Below, piece after piece: positions 1 to 5,771 of a DNA stretch of 18,945 nt. Source of the DNA: JBHIFE01 sp046760985. Lineage in GTDB: Bacteria; Chloroflexota; Dehalococcoidia; Dehalococcoidales; RBG-16-60-22. Numbering within the stretch: the stretch's first letter is position 1; every line of letters begins with the position of its first letter. Position numbers and translations under genes: made by a program. Under the pieces are notes generated by a model. It saw only the letters and a list, made by a program, of their open reading frames with translations. It was not told where the DNA came from and ran no database searches. The stretch lies in contig JBHIFE010000015.1 in assembly GCA_046760985.1 (NCBI GenBank), positions 1-18,945 on the forward strand, read 5' to 3'.

Positions 1-404
1 TTGGCAGTATCAAGCGTGAAGATATTATGGTATGGGTTTACAATCCACGAGACTCGACTCTTTGGTTGATCACTCATAACGACATTTATAATGACCTAGC
101 CCAAAAGGGAGGCCAGAACGCAGCAGAAACCGTTGAAATAATTAATAGACTTGAGGAAGTCTATAACGGAAAAGAACCGGATGATGTTTTGCAACGCCTA
201 AGCGTGAGCAAACCTTACATTGGGGAGCATCCTGAGCTTCTACTGAAAGCCTACAAATGGATATGGGGACAGGAAGATGTCAACTATCCCGATGGAAAAG
301 GAAGGGCTATGTCTTGGGAAGGCTGGGAGAAACGAGGCCAAAAGTGGGTAAAAACAGGAACAGGGATAACAGACCTCAGAGATAAGCTTATTTCCAATCT
401 TTAG
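1..404 (+). CDS. 3' part of an unrecognised protein gene
   Basis: The reading frame is open from the window edge (first full codon at position 3) to a TAA at 402-404. The codons before the first ATG (27) already read as plausible protein (GSIKREDI), and there is no Shine-Dalgarno before that ATG, so the gene very probably begins outside the window. About 134 residues are visible. They are soluble and rich in charged and aromatic residues, with a Trp/Gly-rich C-terminal stretch (WEGWEKRGQKW) and no membrane segment or signal peptide. I do not recognise the family and give no function. It ends 30 bases before a hairpin with a T-run that can end its transcript. Confidence 0.55.
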   Translation, partial: GSIKREDIMVWVYNPRDSTLWLITHNDIYNDLAQKGGQNAAETVEIINRLEEVYNGKEPDDVLQRLSVSKPYIGEHPELLLKAYKWIWGQEDVNYPDGKGRAMSWEGWEKRGQKWVKTGTGITDLRDKLISNL

Positions 405-431
405 TTATAATCCTTCCACTTACAAAGAGAA

Positions 432-452
432 TCCAAGAGAGGCGAAGCCTCT
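432..452. repeat. 21-bp palindromic repeat, copy 1
   Basis: The 21 bases at 432-452 recur exactly, in the same orientation, at 842-862. The core AGAGGCGAAGCCTCT is self-complementary around a GAA loop. The bases after both copies are also alike (a T-rich run, then CCCCT). The two copies bracket the small membrane-protein gene at 522-722. Confidence 0.8.
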
Positions 453-458
453 TTTTTA
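435..458 (+). terminator. Rho-independent terminator after the edge gene
   Basis: A six-base-pair stem AGAGGC/GCCTCT closes on a GAA loop, is extended by weaker A-T and G-T pairs, and runs straight into TTTTTTATTTT. It lies 31 bases after the stop of the edge gene. The stem sequence is part of a 21-bp block that recurs at 842-862. Confidence 0.7.
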
Positions 459-521
459 TTTTCCCCTCTCTCCTTTGAAGCAGGGGATTGACTCTGGGCA
501 GGACAACGCGGTCTCTTGATA

Positions 522-722
522 TTATTCAAATTCTGGTCCTGAAATAACAAGGAGAACAAGAATGGCCACTCCTATAATTGTAAATGTTCCGTACGTGAGA
601 TTGCCCTGCACCCATTCAGGGCTACCCCACGCGAAGCCAGTATAGGTGATAAAGAGTCCGATGCCACCAGCAATGAGTAATAGCAGACCAATAATTGTAG
701 CACCTGTGAAGAGTATACCCAT
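522..722 (-). CDS. small two-helix membrane protein of unknown function
   Basis: The product has 66 residues from an ATG at 722. A longer reading from a TTG at 755 is unlikely. The predicted transcription start (about 749) lies inside that extension, and GGGAGGGG sits five bases before the ATG. Two hydrophobic stretches are visible, at about residues 5-27 and 40-61. They are joined by a short loop with aromatic and acidic residues (GFAWGSPEW), and a charged tail ends in PEFE. This fits a small inner-membrane protein with two crossing helices. I do not recognise a family. The gene is monocistronic, has its own good promoter and lies between two copies of a palindromic repeat. Function is unknown. 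Confidence 0.65.
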   Translation of the reverse strand: MGILFTGATIIGLLLLIAGGIGLFITYTGFAWGSPEWVQGNLTYGTFTIIGVAILVLLVISGPEFE

Positions 723-755
723 TTTTCCCCTCCCAAGCCCGATAGATTTGAGCAA

Positions 756-784
756 AGTATAGTGAGATACACATAGAAAGTCAA
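756..784 (-). promoter_or_regulatory. sigma-70-type promoter of the small membrane protein gene
   Basis: On the minus strand TTGACT (784-779) is followed after 17 bases by TATACT (761-756), five of six matches in each hexamer. Transcription would start near 749, about 27 bases before the ATG at 722. Confidence 0.75.
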
Positions 785-841
785 AGGAATATTAAGGCAA
801 TGAATAAATTTGTGGATTTCTTAACAAGGCGCTAAATAGAG

Positions 842-866
842 TCCAAGAGAGGCGAAGCCTCTCTTG
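842..866. repeat. 21-bp palindromic repeat, copy 2, in a perfect hairpin
   Basis: Positions 842-862 are identical to 432-452. Here the palindrome is longer: CAAGAGAGGC (844-853) pairs perfectly with 857-866 over a GAA loop, ten base pairs. The following T-rich stretch is interrupted, so it is a weaker terminator than copy 1. Confidence 0.8.
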
Positions 867-892
867 TTTATCCCCCTAGAGCATAAAAGTCT

Positions 893-955
893 TTGCGAGG
901 AGCAGAGCGACGAAGCAAACTAAAAGATTAAGATTGCTTCGCCTCTGGCTCGCAA
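893..955. repeat. intergenic inverted repeat (REP-like element)
   Basis: The arm TTGCGAG (893-899), followed by AGAGCGACGAAGCAA, is complementary to AGATTGCTTCG...CTCGCAA ending at 955, giving an imperfect hairpin of about 25 paired bases on each side of a short AT-rich loop. The element is followed by TGACA. From memory, elements of this form (GCGAGGAGC...CGAAGCAATCT) are dispersed in many copies in Dehalococcoidia and some other phyla. It lies between the 3' end of the cdsA operon and the small membrane gene. The 11-mer GCTTCGCCTCT at 936-946 is the complement of the core of the repeats at 432 and 842. Confidence 0.75.
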
Positions 956-1032
956 TGACACACCAGACAGAGGGAGAGGGGGACAAAGGGGGTGAGGTAG
1001 ATAAACAATATCAAACACTAGCTACAGCCAAT

Positions 1033-1845
1033 TCAGACAACCATTATTGCCGGATAAACAAAGGTGTAATATAAGTAGACGATTATGCCAGCAAAGACAA
1101 TGCTATCCGTCCGGTCAAGGACACCGCCGTGCCCGGGCATTAGCTTGCCTGATTCTTTTACTCCAGCGTTACGTTTAAGCAGGGACTCTACTAGGTCGCC
1201 AAGCTGACCAAAAACGCTGACCAGAAAGCCCAGAAGTACTGCCTGCCAGTAGTTGAGGGGCAGGCTGAGAGGTGTAGGTATAATAAAAAGCAGACTAACG
1301 ATGATAGCCCCGAAGACCCCGGCTATAGTTCCTTCCCAGGTTTTACCCGGACTGATACGTGGGGCAAGGTGGTGTCTTCCCAAGGCTCTGCCAACGAAGA
1401 AAGCAGTAGTGTCAGAAGCAAAGGTGACAAACAGGACAAAAAATACCCAGTTTCTACCCGCATCTAGCCTTAATGCCACCAAATAGCTTAACAGCCACCC
1501 TACATAGAGAATCCCAGCTATTGTCCACGCCCAGCCAATAAAAGCCCCTTCCTTTTCTGGGCGCAATATGAGCCATATCAGAGATAACACCATAGCCGAA
1601 GTTAAAAGAACCGGGATAATAAAGTCATAATCAAAGTGAGGACTCAAGATGAATAACAGCGTCCAGACCAGTCCGAAATAGGTAAGTGATGGCACTCTTA
1701 AGACCATTTGATAGAACTCGTAGGCAGCCAGCAACCCCCAGATAGCCACTAATATGGTGAACCAGGGTAACGGTTTATCAAACCAGACGGTAACGATAAT
1801 GAGAGGAATGCCCCACAGTGCAGTTATGACCCTTTTCTTGAGCAT
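1033..1845 (-). CDS. cdsA: phosphatidate cytidylyltransferase (CDP-diacylglycerol synthase)
   Basis: This integral membrane enzyme makes CDP-diacylglycerol from CTP and phosphatidic acid, the branch point for phospholipid head groups. The 270 residues contain about seven or eight hydrophobic segments. Near the C terminus is the CDP-alcohol cytidylyltransferase signature (SLLKRNAGVKESGKL then PGHGGVLDRTDS), with the HGG and second Asp intact. The usual Lys-Asp of the signature reads Lys-Glu here, and the following Leu/Ile position is Met. The ATG at 1845 lies six bases after the uppS stop. I see no clear ribosome-binding site, which suggests translational coupling. It is the last gene of the rpsB operon. 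The dxr and rseP genes that often follow cdsA are not present here. Confidence 0.95.
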   Translation of the reverse strand: MLKKRVITALWGIPLIIVTVWFDKPLPWFTILVAIWGLLAAYEFYQMVLRVPSLTYFGLVWTLLFILSPHFDYDFIIPVLLTSAMVLSLIWLILRPEKEGAFIGWAWTIAGILYVGWLLSYLVALRLDAGRNWVFFVLFVTFASDTTAFFVGRALGRHHLAPRISPGKTWEGTIAGVFGAIIVSLLFIIPTPLSLPLNYWQAVLLGFLVSVFGQLGDLVESLLKRNAGVKESGKLMPGHGGVLDRTDSIVFAGIIVYLYYTFVYPAIMVV

Positions 1846-1851
1846 GCGCGA

Positions 1852-2583
1852 TTATAGAGCGCCGAAGCGCCTTTCCCTCTGGCTATAGGCAAGTAATGCT
1901 TTATCAATGTCTTTCTTAGTAAAGTCGGGCCATAGAACCTGAGTAAAGTAGTACTCACTGTAAGCCGTTTGCCATATCAGGAAGTTGCTAAGGCGGAGTT
2001 CATCCCCGGTGCGAATTAGCAGGTCAACGTCAGGGCAACCAGCAGTATAAAGGTAACTACTAAACAGTTTCTCGTCTATTTTCTGAGGCGGGATGCCTTC
2101 AGTGACAAGGTTACGTACTGCATCCACTATCTCACCACGCCCTCCATAATTGAAGGCAAGGCTGAGAGTCATTCCAGTGTTATTCTTGGTTAACTCCATC
2201 CCCCTGTTTATTGCTTCTTGTAGCCATGGTGGGAGTTCTTCCAGGCGACCAAGGTGGCGGACTCTAACACCTTTCTTATGCAGATGAGGAACGTCTTTAT
2301 CTATCCTTTCCTTTAAGATACGGAATAAACCGTCAACCTCGTCTCCAGGTCGACCCCAGTTTTCCGTGGAAAAACCATAAAGCGTTACATATTTTATTTG
2401 GCAATCATTAAGATATTCAATTAGAGAGCGCATCTTTTTTACCCCAGCTCTGTGTCCGGCAAGCCTGGGTAATCCGCGCTTTTCTGCCCACCTACCATTG
2501 CCATCCGGCACAATGGCGACATGGGTAGGCAGGCGAGCAAGTTTTTTAATGTTTATTGTGGTAGCTTTCATCTGGTCAGTCAA
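1852..2583 (-). CDS. uppS: isoprenyl transferase / undecaprenyl diphosphate synthase
   Basis: This cis-prenyltransferase extends farnesyl diphosphate with isopentenyl diphosphate to the C55 lipid carrier used for peptidoglycan and other wall polymers. The 243 residues carry the family landmarks: VPDGNGRWA with the catalytic Asp near residue 27, AGHRAG, YGFSTENW, FNYGGRGEIVDA, and the C-terminal RTGDELRLSNFL and WPDF motifs. The usual Met before the catalytic Asp is Pro, a known variant. The start is TTG at 2583, eight bases after AGGAG; the ATG at 2571 would be 20 bases from that site. It follows frr by 23 bases and precedes cdsA by six, so lipid-carrier and phospholipid synthesis are coupled in one transcript. 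Confidence 0.96.
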   Translation of the reverse strand: MTDQMKATTINIKKLARLPTHVAIVPDGNGRWAEKRGLPRLAGHRAGVKKMRSLIEYLNDCQIKYVTLYGFSTENWGRPGDEVDGLFRILKERIDKDVPHLHKKGVRVRHLGRLEELPPWLQEAINRGMELTKNNTGMTLSLAFNYGGRGEIVDAVRNLVTEGIPPQKIDEKLFSSYLYTAGCPDVDLLIRTGDELRLSNFLIWQTAYSEYYFTQVLWPDFTKKDIDKALLAYSQRERRFGAL

Positions 2584-2606
2584 TGTTATGACTCCTACAA
2601 TTCCGA

Positions 2607-3164
2607 CTAGACTTCCATGAGTTCTGCTTCCTTATTTCGCCCGACCTCCTCGATATCAGCTATAAAGCAGTCGGTAAGCTTTTGTAGCTGATTCAGGGCA
2701 CGCTTATGCTCGTCCTGCGATATCTCTTTATTCTTTTCCAGACTTTTCAGCTCGTTCATAGCTTCGTGTCTCAGATTACGCACGGCTATTCTTCTTTCCT
2801 CAAGCCTTCTTCGCACTACTCTAATTAACTCCTGACGCCGCTCTTCAGAGAGTTGTGGAATACTTATCCGGATTATATTTCCGTCACTAAACGGATTTAG
2901 CCCGAGGTCAGATTTCAAGATAGCCTTCTCTATATTGCGGATACTGCTTTTGTCCCAGGGTTGGATAACGAGCAGTCTAGCATCAGGTGCAGAAATACTA
3001 GCAATTTGATGAAGCGGGGTGGGCACGCCAGCATATTCCACTTTAAGATGTTCTATTAAGGCAGGTGTAGCCCGTCCGGTACGGATAGTAGCCAATTCCT
3101 TCTCCAACCCCCCAACCGAAGCTTGCATCTTTTCTTCAATGCTCCGTAAGATGTCGCTAACCAT
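2607..3164 (-). CDS. frr: ribosome recycling factor
   Basis: RRF acts with EF-G in the cytoplasm to split post-termination ribosomes. The 185 residues are the standard length. Visible landmarks are the N-terminal helix with LEKELATIRTGRATPALIEH, the beta-domain stretch PLHQIASISAPDARLLVIQPWD, NPFSDGNIIRISIPQLSEERR, and the basic C-terminal helix (RVVRRRLEERRIAVRNLR). The ATG at 3164 is preceded by AGGGGA a few bases upstream. That site overlaps the end of pyrH, whose stop is at 3170-3172. Its place after rpsB-tsf-pyrH is the common bacterial order. Confidence 0.97.
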   Translation of the reverse strand: MVSDILRSIEEKMQASVGGLEKELATIRTGRATPALIEHLKVEYAGVPTPLHQIASISAPDARLLVIQPWDKSSIRNIEKAILKSDLGLNPFSDGNIIRISIPQLSEERRQELIRVVRRRLEERRIAVRNLRHEAMNELKSLEKNKEISQDEHKRALNQLQKLTDCFIADIEEVGRNKEAELMEV

Positions 3165-3169
3165 TTCCC

Positions 3170-3892
3170 CTATTCACTTGACACTAGAGTCCCAATAGGT
3201 TCACCGCTTACCGCCTTCTGGATACTATGGGGAGCCTGAAGGTCAAAAACGATTATTGGTAGCTTATTTTCCAGACATAAAGAAAGGGCAGTGGCATCCA
3301 TTACTTCCAGGCGTTTATTGAGTGCCTCTAGGTGAGTAAGTTTATCAAACTTCTTAGCGCTGGGATTTTTGAGCGGGTCAGCACTATAAATACCATCTAC
3401 TTTGTTTTTTGCCATAAGTAGGACTTCTGCTCCGATCTCTATTGCTCGCAGTGCCGCAGTGGTATCGGTGGTCATATATGGATTGCCGGTGCCCCCAGCA
3501 AAGATAACTGCTCTGCCTTTCTCCAAGTGACGAATAGCACGGCGTCTGATATAAGGTTCAGCCACCTGATTAATACCTATAGATGACAGGGTTCTAGTAG
3601 TTACTCCCTCCTTTTCCAGCACATCCTGGAGAGCCAAGGCGTTTATCACCGTAGCTAACATCCCAGCATAATCAGCAGTGACCCTATCCATTCCGCCTGC
3701 CTCAGCCTCGTCTCCACGCCAGATGTTACCACCGCCAACCACGATAGCCACACCCACCCCCGTTTCCACCACTTGCTTAATCTGCTTGGCTACTTTGATT
3801 AAGGTAGAGACGTCAATGCCAAACTCAATTTCGCCCCTGAAAGCCTCACCACTAAGTTTGAGCAGCACCCGCTTATATTTGGTCTTAGTCAT
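3170..3892 (-). CDS. pyrH: UMP kinase
   Basis: Bacterial UMP kinase phosphorylates UMP to UDP with ATP in pyrimidine nucleotide synthesis. It belongs to the amino-acid kinase fold and is a hexamer in known cases. The 240 residues show KLSGEAF near residue 12, the glycine loop VVGGGNIWRG, the FAGGTGNPYMTTDTTAALRA nucleotide/UMP-binding region, and KNKVDGIYSADP. The ATG at 3892 comes three bases after the tsf stop, so the genes are tightly coupled. Length and motifs are complete. Confidence 0.97.
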   Translation of the reverse strand: MTKTKYKRVLLKLSGEAFRGEIEFGIDVSTLIKVAKQIKQVVETGVGVAIVVGGGNIWRGDEAEAGGMDRVTADYAGMLATVINALALQDVLEKEGVTTRTLSSIGINQVAEPYIRRRAIRHLEKGRAVIFAGGTGNPYMTTDTTAALRAIEIGAEVLLMAKNKVDGIYSADPLKNPSAKKFDKLTHLEALNKRLEVMDATALSLCLENKLPIIVFDLQAPHSIQKAVSGEPIGTLVSSE

Positions 3893-3895
3893 TCT

Positions 3896-4399
3896 TCAAT
3901 TACCTAGTTCAAATCTAGCGAATCGGTTTACCCTGATATTCTCACCTACTCTAGCAATAGTTTCAACAATAATATCCTGAACAGTCTTACTGGGGTCCTT
4001 AATGAAGGGCTGAAGAAGCAGGCAAGCTGTCTGGGGTTCTATCTCAACTCCTTCCGGGACTTCTTCCTTGGTGACGAACTGGGGTGAGAGAGCAGCTACT
4101 TGCATCGCCACATTGTGGGCTAGTTCCTTAAATTCATCAGTGCGAGCGACGAAGTCCGTTTCACAGTTCACCTCAACCATAGCCCCAATGCGTCCCCCAG
4201 CATGAATATAGGCTTCAATTAATCCCTGAGCAGTAGCCCGTTCTGCTTTCTTCTCCGCCTTAATTAGTCCTTTCTCTTTCAAAATCTGGAGCGCCTTGGC
4301 TATATCTCCGTTCACTTCAAGCAAAGCTTTCCGACACTCCATAATCCCAGCCCCGGTCTGGTTTCTTAGTTCTTTTACCATCTCTGTTGAGATTTTCAA
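3896..4399 (-). CDS. tsf: translation elongation factor Ts (short form)
   Basis: EF-Ts is the guanine-nucleotide exchange factor for EF-Tu. The chosen start is TTG at 4399, with GGAGG seven bases upstream. This gives LKISTEMVKELRNQTGAGIM, which matches the usual N terminus. A longer reading back to 4465 would overlap the end of rpsB by over 50 bases and adds residues foreign to the family. The product is 167 residues: an N-terminal UBA-like domain (VKELRNQTGAGIMECRKAL), then the core with the CETDFVARTDEF motif that contacts EF-Tu. It lacks the extra dimerisation and coiled-coil parts of the E. coli protein (283 residues), as in other short EF-Ts. It lies 13 bases after rpsB. Confidence 0.95.
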   Translation of the reverse strand: MKISTEMVKELRNQTGAGIMECRKALLEVNGDIAKALQILKEKGLIKAEKKAERATAQGLIEAYIHAGGRIGAMVEVNCETDFVARTDEFKELAHNVAMQVAALSPQFVTKEEVPEGVEIEPQTACLLLQPFIKDPSKTVQDIIVETIARVGENIRVNRFARFELGN

Positions 4400-4412
4400 A
4401 ATTTTTCCTCCT

Positions 4413-5198
4413 TCACTCCTCTTCAGGGGTGAAAATAAGCGGTTCCATAGTCTCGGTAACTTCAAGCTCGGCTAAGCCTTCTTCCTCTGCCTCCTCTGCT
4501 GGAATTCCAGTGACGCCAGTTTTGCCTTCAATAACCGCATCGGCGATCTTACTGCATATCAGTCTAATGGCTCGAATAGCGTCATCATTAGCCGGAATGG
4601 GATAGTCAATATCATCGGGATTGCAGTTGGTATCTACTATAGCAATAACTGGGATTCCCATGCGTTTGGCTTCAGCGAGAGCAATCTTTTCTTTTATTGG
4701 GTCAACAACGAAGAGAGCACTGGGTAGAGTAGTCATCTCCTTGAATCCGCCCATCTGTTGATTGAGACGGGCAATTTCTTCCCCGATCTTCAAGACCTCC
4801 TTTTTAGACAGGCGCCCAAACTCTCCTCTGGATTGTTGGTCCTCCAAACGAACCAGATAGTCAATTCGGGCTTGAATGGTGGCAAAATTAGTCAGCATCC
4901 CTCCTATCCAACGTTGATCAACGTAATACATGCCACAACGCTGTGCCTCTTCAGCTACTGACTCTTGAGCCTGCTTTTTGGTACCGACGAAAAGGATAGT
5001 GCCACCTTCAGCTACCACCTGCCGAACAAAATCACAGGCTTTGTCTAACAGGGCTGCCGTCTGCTCCAAATCAATTATATGAATACCATTGCGCTTGGTG
5101 AAGATGTAACTCTTCATACGAGGATGCCAACGACCGGTCTGATGCCCAAAGTGAGCCCCAGCTTCTAAAAGTTGCTTGATAGTAGCTATATCTGGCAA
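4413..5198 (-). CDS. rpsB: 30S ribosomal protein S2
   Basis: S2 binds the small subunit between head and body and is needed for translation initiation. The 261 residues contain LLEAGAHFGHQTGRWHPRMKSYIF near the N terminus, GTKKQAQESVAEEAQRCG, YVDQRWIGGMLTNF and VVDPIKEKIALAEAKRMGIPVIAIVDTNCNPD, all typical of S2. The C terminus has an acidic extension (EEAEEEGLAELEVTETMEP) beyond the core fold. The start is TTG at 5198, with a GGGGGG ribosome-binding run just upstream. This is the first gene of the operon that continues through tsf, pyrH, frr, uppS and cdsA. The leader is only about 35 bases, too short for a structured S2-binding leader. Confidence 0.97.
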   Translation of the reverse strand: MPDIATIKQLLEAGAHFGHQTGRWHPRMKSYIFTKRNGIHIIDLEQTAALLDKACDFVRQVVAEGGTILFVGTKKQAQESVAEEAQRCGMYYVDQRWIGGMLTNFATIQARIDYLVRLEDQQSRGEFGRLSKKEVLKIGEEIARLNQQMGGFKEMTTLPSALFVVDPIKEKIALAEAKRMGIPVIAIVDTNCNPDDIDYPIPANDDAIRAIRLICSKIADAVIEGKTGVTGIPAEEAEEEGLAELEVTETMEPLIFTPEEE

Positions 5199-5240
5199 TT
5201 TCCCCCCTTTTTACTAAATAACAGCTTTTTGTTGCCTAAC

Positions 5241-5270
5241 AGTATAGCATAACCTTTCGGCGTGCAGCAA
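5241..5270 (-). promoter_or_regulatory. promoter of the rpsB-tsf-pyrH-frr-uppS-cdsA operon
   Basis: On the minus strand TTGCTG (5270-5265) is followed after 18 bases by TATACT (5246-5241). The start of transcription would be near 5234, about 35 bases before the rpsB TTG codon. It is back to back with the T-box promoter at 5319-5347. Confidence 0.7.
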
Positions 5271-5318
5271 TAGCGCTTCTATTGACCCCGCCCCTTTCGG
5301 GTTTTTACTAGGTAACTC

Positions 5319-5347
5319 TTGACAAATTGACTATATGGTGTTAAATT
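5319..5347 (+). promoter_or_regulatory. promoter of the trp T-box leader
   Basis: A perfect TTGACA (5319-5324) is followed after 17 bases by TAAATT (5342-5347, four of six). Transcription would begin near 5354, just before stem I of the T-box. Confidence 0.7.
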
Positions 5348-5353
5348 TCCACA

Positions 5354-5657
5354 AATAGCGTAAAGGCTGTGAACAAGACTAGTAGGCTTCAAAGCGGGGC
5401 ACAGAGAGTCGGGTAAGGTGTGAGCCGATGCCAGCGCCGAAGCTGAATGGACTTGGGAGCTGCAAACCGAAAGTGATAAAGACAAGTAGGCTTTGACGCA
5501 AGGGAAGCGTTATCAAGTCCCAGGGTATCGAGCTAAATATATTATAGCTTCTGTGCCCGATAGAGATAGTCATCTGGCTTCATTTTAGGGAGATGACTAA
5601 GAAGGGTGGCACCGCGGAAGCAAGCCTCCCGCCCCTTCAAGGGGCGGGAGGCTTTTT
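5354..5657 (+). ncRNA. T-box riboswitch leader, tRNA(Trp)-specific
   Basis: The T-box sequence AGGGTGGCACCGCGG is at 5603-5617. Stem I spans roughly 5365-5470 and includes the AGAGAG/GGTG distal elements (about 5403-5420). The specifier loop TGAA-TGG-ACTTGGGAGC puts UGG, the Trp codon, at 5448-5450. Stem III is the AGTCATCT/AGATGACT hairpin at about 5566-5599. The variable T-box base is C in UGGC (5607-5610), matching the G73 discriminator typical of bacterial tRNA(Trp); the ileS T-box in this window has U there, matching A73. An intrinsic terminator follows. Uncharged tRNA(Trp) should stabilise the antiterminator and allow transcription of the tryptophan synthase beta-like gene downstream. 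Confidence 0.95.
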
Positions 5658-5658
5658 C
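5622..5658 (+). terminator. regulated terminator of the trp T-box
   Basis: GCCTCCCGCCCC (5624-5635) pairs perfectly with 5641-5652 over a TTCAA loop and is followed by TTTTTCTT. The 5' arm (CCTCCCGCC) is the strand that would instead pair with the T-box sequence in the antiterminator. Confidence 0.95.
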
Positions 5659-5703
5659 TTCTAGAGATAAACGAGAGCAAAAAGAATTAGGAGGTTTGAC
5701 AAT

Positions 5704-5721
5704 ATGTTTGCCTTGCCATAG
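5704..5721 (+). other. possible five-codon minicistron in the trpB leader
   Basis: A perfect AGGAGG (5689-5694) stands nine bases before ATG-TTT-GCC-TTG-CCA-TAG. The reading is only MFALP, with no Trp codon, so it is not an obvious attenuator peptide. It lies after the T-box terminator and before the true trpB ribosome-binding site. A perfect TTGACA (5696-5701) overlaps it, but the matching -10 (TAGCAG) is poor. It may be a decayed start, a ribosome stand-by site or chance. Confidence 0.3.
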
Positions 5722-5771
5722 CAGTGACCCTACTGGGGATAAGTAAAGAAACTAAAATAAAAGGAGGAAAA

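Noticed and set aside
5199..5240. S2-binding autoregulatory leader before rpsB
   Set aside because: The predicted leader is about 35 bases and shows no stable hairpin.
5724..5771. Upstream GTG start for trpB at 5724
   Set aside because: There is no ribosome-binding site at suitable spacing, while AAGGAGG stands directly before the ATG at 5772 and the extra residues do not resemble the family.
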